This document shows positions 35,349-43,339 of a stretch of DNA of 52,590 bases, piece by piece (the first letter of the stretch is position 1; each line of letters begins with the position of its first letter). Origin of the DNA: Bacteroidaceae bacterium (GTDB taxonomy: Bacteria > Bacteroidota > Bacteroidia > Bacteroidales > Bacteroidaceae). Position numbers and translations under genes: made by a program. The stretch covers positions 1-52,590 of the forward strand of contig JAIKZH010000074.1 of assembly GCA_024682395.1 (NCBI GenBank). The letters are read 5' to 3'. The notes below the pieces were generated by a model. The model did no database searches. It saw only the letters and a list, made by a program, of their open reading frames with translations, and was not told the DNA's origin.

Positions 35349-36359
35349 ATGAAAGTAGCTATCGTTGGTGCCAGTGGCGCCGTAGGACAAGAGTTCCTTA
35401 AAGTTCTAGACGAGAGACAATTCCCAATTGATGAATTAGTATTATTCGGTTCTACACGTAGTGCTGGAACAAAATACACTTTCCGTGGAAAGGAATATGA
35501 AGTACAACTTCTTAAACATGGTGACGATTTCAAGGGTGTAGATATAGCATTTACATCTGCTGGAGCTGGTACATCAAAGGAATTTGCGGAAGACATCACA
35601 CGATATGGTGCAGTCATGATTGACAACTCAAGTGCATTCCGTATGGATGATGATGTGCCATTGGTTGTACCTGAATGCAATGCTGAAGATGCACTCAACC
35701 GCCCACGTGGTATCATCGCAAATCCAAACTGTACAACAATCATGATGGTTGTCGTTCTTCAACCAATCGAGAAGTTAAGTCATATCAAACGTATTCATAT
35801 CGCAAGTTATCAGTCTGCATCAGGAGCTGGAGCTGCCGCTATGGCTGAACTTCAACAGCAATACAAAGAACTAACAGAAGGAAAACCTGTAACTGTAAAT
35901 AAGTTTGCATACCAACTTGCATACAACGTCATTCCACAAATTGATGTATTCCAAGACAATGGATACACAAAAGAGGAAATGAAGATGTTTAACGAAACAA
36001 AGAAAATCATGCACTCTGACGTTCGATGCAGTGCTATGTGTGTACGTATCTCTTCTCTTCGCGCTCATAGTGAAGCTGTATGGGTAGAAACTGAAAAACC
36101 ATTAACAGTTGAAGAAGTACAAAACGCATTGAGAAATGGCGAAGGGGTTACTCTTCTTGATGATCCTTCTACACAAACATATCCAATGCCTCTGTTCACT
36201 GCAGGTAAAGACGATGTATACGTAGGACGCGTTCGTAAAGATCTCGCAAACGACAATGGTATCACTTTCTGGCTCAGCGGCGACCAAATCAAGAAAGGTG
36301 CAGCACTTAATGCCGTTCAGATAGCAGAATACCTCGTCAAAGTGGGTAACATAAAATAA
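35349..36359 (+). CDS. asd: aspartate-semialdehyde dehydrogenase
   Basis: Asd reduces aspartyl phosphate to aspartate semialdehyde, the branch point for lysine/diaminopimelate, threonine and methionine. The 336 residues match the family. The NADP motif [11 protein letters not shown] is at 6-16, the catalytic Cys128 is in ANPNCTTI, and the active-site histidine is in [10 protein letters not shown]. It heads a plus-strand run with the amidase and iorAB. Its product feeds the dapL/dapF step encoded 33 kb away in this window. Confidence 0.96.
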   Translation: MKVAIVGASGAVGQEFLKVLDERQFPIDELVLFGSTRSAGTKYTFRGKEYEVQLLKHGDDFKGVDIAFTSAGAGTSKEFAEDITRYGAVMIDNSSAFRMDDDVPLVVPECNAEDALNRPRGIIANPNCTTIMMVVVLQPIEKLSHIKRIHIASYQSASGAGAAAMAELQQQYKELTEGKPVTVNKFAYQLAYNVIPQIDVFQDNGYTKEEMKMFNETKKIMHSDVRCSAMCVRISSLRAHSEAVWVETEKPLTVEEVQNALRNGEGVTLLDDPSTQTYPMPLFTAGKDDVYVGRVRKDLANDNGITFWLSGDQIKKGAALNAVQIAEYLVKVGNIK

Positions 36360-36399
36360 TATCCACTCAGACCCTGCAATACAGAACAAGACAGAGAAG

Positions 36400-37182
36400 A
36401 TGAAAATTACTCTCATACAATTTGAAATAGCGTGGGCTAATCCCACAGAAAATATAGTCAGAGCCGAAGCCGCAATAAACCGCAGTCCCGGCTCTGACCT
36501 ATATATTATGCCAGAAATGTTTACCACTGGATTCATTATGAAACCAAAAGGACTGGCAGAATCGAAAGACTCCGATTCACTTAAATGGATGATAAAAAAA
36601 TCTAAAGAAATGAACGCTGCTATCTGTGGAAGTATCGCAGTTGAAGACAACGGACATTTCTATAATCGTATGTTTTTTGTAAAACCCGACGGAGAAGTAA
36701 CAACATACGATAAGAGTCATCTTTTCATTTATGGTGGAGAAGGAGAACAATATACATCAGGAAACAAACGTGTTGTCGTAAATTTCCGCGGTGTAAATAT
36801 CTTGCTTGAAATATGCTATGACTTACGCTTCCCTATGTGGTGCCGTAATAACATGGACGAAAACAACAACGTACTTTACGACCTTATTGTATATTCTGCA
36901 GAATGGCCTTTAGCAAGAAAACTTGCATGGGACACTCTCCTATCAGCAAGAGCCATAGAAAACCAATGTTATGTAGCTGCATGTAGTTGTGTCGGTGCTG
37001 ACGAGTGGGGAGAATACTTCGGAGGCTCAAAAATAATTCACCCTTACGGACACGTATTGGCTGAAGATGAACTCAATAAACCATCAGAAATAACAGGGGA
37101 AATAGATATGGAACAACTGGTGAAATATCGCACTAAATTCCCTACACTAAAAGATATAATATGGAAAAAAGACTATTGTTAG
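36400..37182 (+). CDS. carbon-nitrogen hydrolase, omega-amidase-like
   Basis: The 260-residue protein has the full nitrilase-superfamily triad: Glu39 (MPEMFTTGF), Lys105 (YDKSHLF) and Cys139 (LEICYDLRFP). The length and the MPEMFTTGF segment fit the YafV/Nit2 omega-amidase branch, which hydrolyses 2-oxoglutaramate or 2-oxosuccinamate left after glutamine or asparagine transamination. That fits its neighbours, an aminotransferase and a 2-oxoacid oxidoreductase. It overlaps iorA by 22 bases, so the two are probably translationally coupled. The exact substrate is inferred. Confidence 0.88.
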   Translation: MKITLIQFEIAWANPTENIVRAEAAINRSPGSDLYIMPEMFTTGFIMKPKGLAESKDSDSLKWMIKKSKEMNAAICGSIAVEDNGHFYNRMFFVKPDGEVTTYDKSHLFIYGGEGEQYTSGNKRVVVNFRGVNILLEICYDLRFPMWCRNNMDENNNVLYDLIVYSAEWPLARKLAWDTLLSARAIENQCYVAACSCVGADEWGEYFGGSKIIHPYGHVLAEDELNKPSEITGEIDMEQLVKYRTKFPTLKDIIWKKDYC

Positions 37183-38813
37183 GCGATGAGGCTATTGCAC
37201 TCGGAGCACTTCATGCCGGACTCTCCGGTGTGTACGCCTATCCTGGTACACCATCAACTGAAATAACAGAATTTATACAGAACGCTACCGGATACGGAAA
37301 AGAAACATATATAATCGGCGGACATGAACTGAAAGCCAACGGAAAAATACATAGCCGCTGGTGCTCTAACGAAAAAACAGCAATGGAAGCTGCGTTAGGA
37401 ATGTCATATGCTGGTAAACGTGCACTGGTATGTATGAAACACGTAGGAATGAACGTATGTGCCGATGCCTTTGTAAACAGCGCTATAACTGGTGTAAACG
37501 GAGGACTTGTGGTTCTCGCTGCCGATGACCCATCAATGCACTCTTCACAAAATGAACAAGACTCACGTTTTTATGCTAAATTTGCGATGATTCCTATTTT
37601 TGAACCATCAAACCAACAAGAAGCATACAACATGATGGAAGATGCATTCAAATTGTCTGAATCTTTAAAATTACCTGTTCTCATGCGTGTTGTAACTCGT
37701 TTGGCTCATTCACGCGCAAACGTGGAAATCAAAGATAAAGCTAATGAAGAAAATCAACTTAATCCAGACAACGGACGTCATTGGGTACTTCTTCCTGCTA
37801 TTGCACGAAAGAACTATCTTAGCCTAATTGAAAAACAGAAAGATATGATTAACGCATCTCTTTCTTCAAAATATAATAAATTAGATACAACTACACAGAA
37901 CTCAAAACTCGGTATCATCGCATGCGGTATTGGATACAACTATGTGATGGAAAGCAATATTGATGGAGTCGAAGTAATGAAGATTTCACAATATCCGCTT
38001 CCTGAACAGAAAATTAAGGACTTCGCTGCTAAATGCGACAAAATCCTTATTGTTGAAGATGGTCAACCTGTAGTTGAAGAAGCTGTACACGGAATACTCG
38101 GTGCTGATTATAAGATCTTAGGCAGACTCAACGGAAATCTTCCACGTACTGGCGAACTTAACCCTGACTCTGTTTCACTTGCTATCAATTCTGCTATCAC
38201 AGGCGAAGACCCTAAAGAATATCCAACAGCAACAAGTCCAATAAATGTTGTAGGACGTCCTCCTGCACTATGCCAAGGCTGCGGTCACAGAGATGTTTAC
38301 ACTGCCTTAAAAGAAATTGTAGCTGAATACAAAGACGCAAGAGTATTTGGAGATATCGGTTGCTACACATTAGGAGCACTTCCTCCATTCCAAGCAATCA
38401 ATAGCTGTGTTGACATGGGTGCATCAATTACCATGGCAAAAGGTGCCGCTGATGCTGGTGTATGGCCTGCAATATCAGTAATTGGAGACTCTACATTCAC
38501 TCATTCAGGAATGACAGGATTACTTGATGCAGTTAATGATAAATCTAACATAACTGTTATCATAAGCGACAACCTTACAACTGCAATGACTGGTGGACAA
38601 GACTCTCAAGGTACATACCGATTCGAACAAATATGTCTCGGTTTAGGAGTTGAACCAGAACACTTGCATGTAGTTGTTCCACTTCCTAAAAACATGGATG
38701 AAATCAAACAAATCCTTCGTGATGAAATCAATTATAAGGGCGTGAGCGTTATCATTCCACGACGTGAATGCATACAAACTCATGCACGTAAACTCCGTCA
38801 AGCTAAGAAATAA
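37161..38813 (+). CDS. iorA: indolepyruvate:ferredoxin oxidoreductase, alpha subunit
   Basis: IorA holds the thiamine diphosphate site that decarboxylates aryl-pyruvates to aryl-acetyl-CoA, or works in reverse. The N-terminal part has AYPGTPSTEITEF and CSNEKTAMEAALG. The C-terminal TPP-binding part has CQGCGHRDVY, GDIGCYTLGALPP and GDSTFTHSGMTGL. At 550 residues it ends at RRECIQTHARKLRQ and lacks the C-terminal double [4Fe-4S] ferredoxin-like domain of the archaeal enzymes. iorB follows after 3 bases. Confidence 0.94.
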   Translation: MEKRLLLGDEAIALGALHAGLSGVYAYPGTPSTEITEFIQNATGYGKETYIIGGHELKANGKIHSRWCSNEKTAMEAALGMSYAGKRALVCMKHVGMNVCADAFVNSAITGVNGGLVVLAADDPSMHSSQNEQDSRFYAKFAMIPIFEPSNQQEAYNMMEDAFKLSESLKLPVLMRVVTRLAHSRANVEIKDKANEENQLNPDNGRHWVLLPAIARKNYLSLIEKQKDMINASLSSKYNKLDTTTQNSKLGIIACGIGYNYVMESNIDGVEVMKISQYPLPEQKIKDFAAKCDKILIVEDGQPVVEEAVHGILGADYKILGRLNGNLPRTGELNPDSVSLAINSAITGEDPKEYPTATSPINVVGRPPALCQGCGHRDVYTALKEIVAEYKDARVFGDIGCYTLGALPPFQAINSCVDMGASITMAKGAADAGVWPAISVIGDSTFTHSGMTGLLDAVNDKSNITVIISDNLTTAMTGGQDSQGTYRFEQICLGLGVEPEHLHVVVPLPKNMDEIKQILRDEINYKGVSVIIPRRECIQTHARKLRQAKK

Positions 38814-38816
38814 GTT

Positions 38817-39395
38817 ATGAAAACAGATATCATATTAGCTGGTGTAGGAGGACAAGGAATCCTCTCCATCGCAACAATCATAGGTGAAGCTGCCACAAAA
38901 GCAGGACTTAATCTTAAACAAGCTGAGGTTCACGGAATGAGTCAGCGTGGCGGTGATGTACAAAGTAATCTTCGCCTCTCTAACGAAACAATATATAGCG
39001 ATCTTATTCCTCGCGGAAAAGCAGATCTTATCATCGCAATGGAACCAATGGAAGCACTACGTTATGTAGAATTCCTAAGTCCTGATGGAGTAATAGTAAC
39101 AAGTTCTAAGCCTTTCATAAATATTCCTAACTATCCTGACCAAACTGAGTTATTCAAGGAACTCGACAGCCAAAACAAGGTTGTACGTCTTGATATTGAG
39201 GAAATGGCAAAAGAAATAAAAGCACCAAAAAGCGCAAACGTAATCCTTCTTGGAATGGCAGCACCATTCCTGGATATTCTTTCTGCTGATGAACTTCGCA
39301 GTGCAGTAGGCAGAGTATTCTCATCAAAAGGAGAAGCCATCGTTGAAGCTAATTACAAAGCATTTGATTTCGGATATGAAAACGCCAATAAATAA
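38817..39395 (+). CDS. iorB: indolepyruvate:ferredoxin oxidoreductase, beta subunit
   Basis: IorB is the gamma-type domain of 2-oxoacid:ferredoxin oxidoreductases and works with IorA. The 192 residues begin with the family motif ILAGVGGQGILSIATIIGEAA and contain EVHGMSQRGGDVQSNLR and DLIIAMEPMEALR, all typical. It starts 3 bases after iorA and overlaps the aminotransferase gene by 20 bases, so the three are tightly linked. Confidence 0.95.
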   Translation: MKTDIILAGVGGQGILSIATIIGEAATKAGLNLKQAEVHGMSQRGGDVQSNLRLSNETIYSDLIPRGKADLIIAMEPMEALRYVEFLSPDGVIVTSSKPFINIPNYPDQTELFKELDSQNKVVRLDIEEMAKEIKAPKSANVILLGMAAPFLDILSADELRSAVGRVFSSKGEAIVEANYKAFDFGYENANK

Positions 39396-40683
39396 AGAAC
39401 TAATCGACAACGCTATTTCTGACTTTGGAATAAAAGACTTTGCAAAAGCAACTATTCGCGAAGTGGTTGCCATTGCCTCTAATGCAGAAAAAGCTTCAGG
39501 AGTAGAATTCATAAAGATGGAAATGGGAGTTCCAGGACTGCCTGCATCTAAATATGGAGTTGAAGCACAAATACAATCTCTCCAAAACGGAATAGCACGC
39601 TTGTATCCTAATATAAACGGACTTCCAGAACTAAAAGAAGAAGCAAGCCGATTCATAAAAGCATTTATCGGAGTAGATGTAAACGCAGAAGGCTGTGTAC
39701 CTGTTTGCGGAAGCATGCAAGGAACATTTGCTTCATTCCTCACAGCAAGTCAAAGCGATCCTAAAAAGAATAAGATATTATTCATCGACCCAGGATTCCC
39801 TGTACAAAAACAACAATGTGTTGTAATGGGAGCTGAATACGAGACATTCGATGTATATGACTTCCGCGGAGAAAATCTCGGTCCAAAACTTGAATCATAT
39901 CTCAAAAACGGAGATATCGCAGCCATTGTATATTCCAACCCAAATAACCCAAGTTGGATATGTATGACTGAATCAGAACTCAAAACAATCGGTGACTTAG
40001 CAACAAAATACGATTGTATCGTTTTTGAGGATTTGGCATACTTCGCAATGGACTTCCGTAAAGACTTAAGTACACCATTCCAACCTCCATACCAACCAAC
40101 AGTAGCACGATACACAGATAACTATGTATTGCTCATAAGTGGAAGTAAAGCATTCTCATATGCCGGCGAAAGAATAGGTGTTAGCTGTATCTCAAACAAA
40201 CTCTACCACAGATCTTATCCTGCTTTGGAGAAGAAATATGGAAACGGAACATTCGGTAGTGTATTTATTCACAGAGTCTTATACGCACTCTCAAGTGGAA
40301 CAAGTCATAGTGCACAATTTGCCATGGCAGCAATGCTTAAAGCTGCAAGCGACGGCATTTATGATTTCCGCGCAGATATCAGTGAATACGGCAGAAGAGC
40401 ACACTTGTTAAAGGAGATTTTCACACGTCATGGCTTCATCATTGTTTATGACAAAGACATGGATGAATCAATCGCTGATGGTTTCTATTTCACAATAGGA
40501 TATCCAGGCATGACAGGAAGCCAACTTGCACGCGAACTGATGTATTATGGAGTTAGTGCTATTGCACTGGATACAACAGGAAGCAAACAGCAAGGACTTA
40601 GAATTTGTACTTCGTTTATACGTGACAATCAATATGATTTATTAGAACAACGCATGCAAATCTGGGATGAAAATCACAAATAA
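39376..40683 (+). CDS. class I/II PLP-dependent aminotransferase, probably aromatic
   Basis: The 435 residues from the ATG at 39376 show the fold-type I pattern: YSNPNNPSWICM, and Lys258 in SGSKAFSYAGERIG as the likely PLP lysine. An earlier TTG at 39343 would lengthen the overlap with iorB and is less likely. Because it is tied to iorAB, its product or substrate is probably an aryl-pyruvate (phenyl-, hydroxyphenyl- or indolepyruvate). This allows either breakdown of aromatic amino acids or their synthesis from aryl-acetates. The substrate is inferred from context only. Confidence 0.88.
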   Translation: MKTPINKELIDNAISDFGIKDFAKATIREVVAIASNAEKASGVEFIKMEMGVPGLPASKYGVEAQIQSLQNGIARLYPNINGLPELKEEASRFIKAFIGVDVNAEGCVPVCGSMQGTFASFLTASQSDPKKNKILFIDPGFPVQKQQCVVMGAEYETFDVYDFRGENLGPKLESYLKNGDIAAIVYSNPNNPSWICMTESELKTIGDLATKYDCIVFEDLAYFAMDFRKDLSTPFQPPYQPTVARYTDNYVLLISGSKAFSYAGERIGVSCISNKLYHRSYPALEKKYGNGTFGSVFIHRVLYALSSGTSHSAQFAMAAMLKAASDGIYDFRADISEYGRRAHLLKEIFTRHGFIIVYDKDMDESIADGFYFTIGYPGMTGSQLARELMYYGVSAIALDTTGSKQQGLRICTSFIRDNQYDLLEQRMQIWDENHK

Positions 40684-40745
40684 CCTGATTAATAATCATT
40701 ATCGATTTACCCAAGATAAGCTAAATCTAAAAAATCAATAAAAAT

Positions 40746-40776
40746 TTTGTCCGTATTAATAAAAGTATTATCTTTG
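40746..40776 (+). promoter_or_regulatory. promoter of greA
   Basis: TTTG at 40746-40749 and TATCTTTG at 40769-40776 are 19 bases apart, a full consensus match. Transcription should start near 40783, giving a leader of about 115 bases that contains a terminator-like hairpin. Confidence 0.85.
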
Positions 40777-40799
40777 CAACGCATTTAAGATAAAAAGGG

Positions 40800-40836
40800 T
40801 TCCAATACAGTTAGTATTGGAATTCTTATTCTTTTT
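40800..40836 (+). terminator. terminator-like hairpin in the greA leader
   Basis: TTCCAATAC (40800-40808) and GTATTGGAA (40814-40822) form a 9-base-pair stem with a 5-base loop, followed directly by TTCTTATTCTTTTT. It lies 18 bases after the predicted greA transcription start and 64 bases before the ATG. It may therefore end a short RNA of about 50 bases or attenuate greA. Confidence 0.7.
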
Positions 40837-40899
40837 AATATAAGCGAATAATTATAAGAGAAACTTAATACATATTAATTACTAAAAAACTTTTATACA

Positions 40900-41364
40900 A
40901 TGTCATATATGTCACAAGAGGGCTATGATAAACTCAGAGCCCAAATTAAGCAATTAGAAGAGGTTGAACGCCCTGAAGTTATCCGTCAAATACAAGAAGC
41001 CAGAGAAAAAGGCGATTTGAGCGAGAATGCTGAATACGATGCTGCAAAAGAAGCACAAGGCAAACTCGAAACAAAAATCGCAGAACTCAAGGCCATCTTG
41101 ATGGATGCAAAGATTATTGATACATCTAAAGTTAATACAGACACTGTTCAGATTCTTACTAAAGTAGAAATGAAGAATGTCAAAACTGGTGCTGTAATGA
41201 CATACACACTTGTAAGCGAAAGCGAAGCAAATCTGCGCGAAGGAAAAATCTCTGTCAAAACTCCTATCGCACAAGGCTTACTTGGCAAGAAAGTAGGTGA
41301 TGTGGCTACAATCAAAATACCACAAGGTATTATTGAACTTGAAATCACTAATATTAGCATCTAA
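40900..41364 (+). CDS. greA: transcription elongation factor GreA
   Basis: GreA rescues backtracked RNA polymerase by stimulating RNA cleavage. The 154 residues match the family: an N-terminal coiled coil with the acidic tip (GDLSENAEYDAAKEAQG, where Asp and Glu act at the polymerase active site) and a C-terminal FKBP-like domain ending in GIIELEITNI. The ATG at 40909 is an alternative start three codons later. A HIT gene follows after 5 bases. Confidence 0.96.
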   Translation: MSYMSQEGYDKLRAQIKQLEEVERPEVIRQIQEAREKGDLSENAEYDAAKEAQGKLETKIAELKAILMDAKIIDTSKVNTDTVQILTKVEMKNVKTGAVMTYTLVSESEANLREGKISVKTPIAQGLLGKKVGDVATIKIPQGIIELEITNISI

Positions 41365-41369
41365 TCATT

Positions 41370-41771
41370 ATGACTATATTCTCAAAAATAGCACAGGGAG
41401 AAATTCCAAGTTATTGCTGCGCACAAACAGATGAGTTCTATGCTTTCTTAGATATCAACCCATTGGTAAAAGGACATACCTTATGTATCCCAAGACGTGA
41501 GGTTGACTATATCTTCGACATGGAAGACGACGAAATTGCGCGTTTCCAGCAATTTGCAAAACATGTAGCACTTGCAATCAAAAAAGTGTGCCCTTGCATA
41601 AAAGTAGGTGAAGCCGTTCTTGGACTTGAAGTGCCACACGCACACATACACCTCGTTCCAATGCAATCAGAACACGATATGCAGTTTGGAGGACCTAAAA
41701 AATCATTCCCTGCAGAAGAAATGCAACAGGTTGCCGATGCTATAAGAAATGAATTTGAAAAACTGAAATAA
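41370..41771 (+). CDS. HIT-family nucleotide-binding protein (HinT-like)
   Basis: The 133 residues are typical of HIT hydrolases acting on purine nucleoside phosphoramidates or dinucleotides. The histidine triad is HAHIHLVPM near residues 90-98, and the N-terminal IFSKIAQGEIPSY segment is standard for the HinT branch. It follows greA by 5 bases and shares its transcript, ending at the hairpin at 41816. The exact substrate is unknown. Confidence 0.93.
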   Translation: MTIFSKIAQGEIPSYCCAQTDEFYAFLDINPLVKGHTLCIPRREVDYIFDMEDDEIARFQQFAKHVALAIKKVCPCIKVGEAVLGLEVPHAHIHLVPMQSEHDMQFGGPKKSFPAEEMQQVADAIRNEFEKLK

Positions 41772-41815
41772 TAAAACTTATATACTTCAATAAAATTTCA
41801 GAACATACAATATAT

Positions 41816-41863
41816 ACAAATAGGGAGATATTACGATGATAGTAACTTCCTATTTGTATTTTA
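41816..41863 (+). terminator. terminator after greA-HIT
   Basis: ACAAATAGG (41816-41824) pairs with CCTATTTGT (41849-41857), with inner TATTA/TAGTA pairing, and is followed by ATTTTATC. It lies 45 bases after the HIT stop. Confidence 0.65.
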
Positions 41864-41937
41864 TCACATGTCTTGTTATTTATTAGTTATTACCTTTTAC
41901 ACAAATCAAAAATGAAGTCTAAAAATTATTATAATCT

Positions 41938-42612
41938 ATGAGACTTAACATAAAAAAAGTACTACTAAGTATTCTTATAGCATCTTCTTGTAATAATACA
42001 TGTATCGCTCAATCTGCAGACGAAGTAGTCCCTCATAACAGATTTTCATGTGAAGGAGCATTGTCTTCACAATATACGTTTCGAACAGAGATATCATATC
42101 ATTATATGATTTCCCAATACATAGGCGTGGGCACTTCATTTGGAATGTGGAAACAATATTCAGAGGATAATCCGCAACCTCGCGGAAATAATTGGTGGAT
42201 TGATGAAGATGACGAGAAACTTATGAATTTCTATTTATGTCCTTCCATCCATCTTGAAACACCTTCTGTTAATTTAGGTAAGAATATACGCTTAAGTTTG
42301 TTTACAGAACCTGGTTGTCAGATGAATATCCCATACGAAAGAATATGTATTGGGGCAAATTCCAATCCCCAGAAGAATGATTATACGTATATACATAGTC
42401 AAAACCCACAATGGGCATTTTTCAATCTAAAAGTAGGTTTATGTTTTAGGATTAGTTATCATGCAGGAGTGTCCTTAGGCTATAATTTCTCAACAACGGA
42501 TATATATGCCAATCGAAGAACTATGAAATATGCAAACACATGCTTTAATGAGTTATATCCTGAGAAAAAGAAGATGCATGAAGCATTTGTATCACTTATT
42601 CTGTATCCGTAA
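41938..42612 (+). CDS. secreted or outer-membrane barrel-like protein of unknown function
   Basis: The 224-residue protein has an N-terminal signal peptide (MRLNIKKVLLSILIASS...CIAQ), probably cut near Ala24-Gln25. The rest alternates hydrophobic and polar residues with many Tyr, Phe and Trp (for example YHYMISQYIGVGTSFGMWKQY and VGLCFRISYHAGVSLGY) and ends in VSLILYP, as in small outer-membrane beta-barrels. I do not recognise a named family. A weak -7 match (TACCTTTT, 41891-41898) precedes it, so it is probably a single-gene unit. Confidence 0.72.
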   Translation: MRLNIKKVLLSILIASSCNNTCIAQSADEVVPHNRFSCEGALSSQYTFRTEISYHYMISQYIGVGTSFGMWKQYSEDNPQPRGNNWWIDEDDEKLMNFYLCPSIHLETPSVNLGKNIRLSLFTEPGCQMNIPYERICIGANSNPQKNDYTYIHSQNPQWAFFNLKVGLCFRISYHAGVSLGYNFSTTDIYANRRTMKYANTCFNELYPEKKKMHEAFVSLILYP

Positions 42613-42685
42613 AACAAATAAAATTTGCAAGATACAATATGAAAAGAGCCATTGGTCATGATTATCCTAAATATTTAAACATCAA

Positions 42686-42717
42686 TTTGGTCGTCTTAGA
42701 AAAAGTTAGTACTTTTG
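42686..42717 (+). promoter_or_regulatory. promoter of the RNA methyltransferase gene
   Basis: TTTG at 42686-42689 and TACTTTTG at 42710-42717 are 20 bases apart, a full consensus match 30 bases before the ATG. Confidence 0.75.
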
Positions 42718-42746
42718 CATGAATTTGTGCTTAAAACAAACAAATT

Positions 42747-43274
42747 ATGAGAAAACTCAATGTACTTGAGATGAATCGCATCAGTGTGGATGAATTCAAG
42801 CAAAGTGACAAAACTCCATTAGTAGTTATTCTTGACGATATAAGAAGTATGTATAATGTCGGTAGTGTTTTCCGTACTGCCGATGCTTTTCGTATTGAGA
42901 AAATATTCTTATGCGGAATAACTGCTCAACCTCCTCATCCAGAAATACACAAAACGGCACTTGGAGCCGAGGATTCAGTAGATTGGGAACATGCTGATGA
43001 TATTCATTCTGTTGTAAAAAAACTTCAAGAGCATAATTATATAGTATTAGCAACAGAACAAGTACAAGGAAGTACTATGCTACAGAATTTTATTCCTGAT
43101 CCAGATAAGAAATATGCAATTATCATGGGAAACGAAGTAAAAGGCGTAAAACAAACTGCAATTGATATCTGTGATGGCTGTATAGAAATTCCTCAATTCG
43201 GCACAAAACACTCACTCAATGTCAGTACAACTGCAGGTATTGTGATGTGGCAATTCATCAGCTCTAAATTATAA
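42747..43274 (+). CDS. SPOUT-family RNA methyltransferase (TrmH/SpoU-like)
   Basis: The 175-residue protein is a minimal SpoU methyltransferase that would methylate a ribose 2'-OH in tRNA or rRNA with SAM. The N-terminal motif LDDIRSMYNVGSVFRTADAF and the knotted C-terminal motifs IIMGNEVKGV and IPQFGTKHSLNVSTTAG are all intact. No RNA-binding extension is present, so it may act on a small substrate region such as the tRNA anticodon loop or G18. mutS follows after 65 bases and may be co-transcribed. Confidence 0.92.
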   Translation: MRKLNVLEMNRISVDEFKQSDKTPLVVILDDIRSMYNVGSVFRTADAFRIEKIFLCGITAQPPHPEIHKTALGAEDSVDWEHADDIHSVVKKLQEHNYIVLATEQVQGSTMLQNFIPDPDKKYAIIMGNEVKGVKQTAIDICDGCIEIPQFGTKHSLNVSTTAGIVMWQFISSKL

Positions 43275-43339
43275 CCACATAAACACCCTATTTAGGATTA
43301 ATACTATTATACAAAACAATATAAACCTATTATTGCAAT

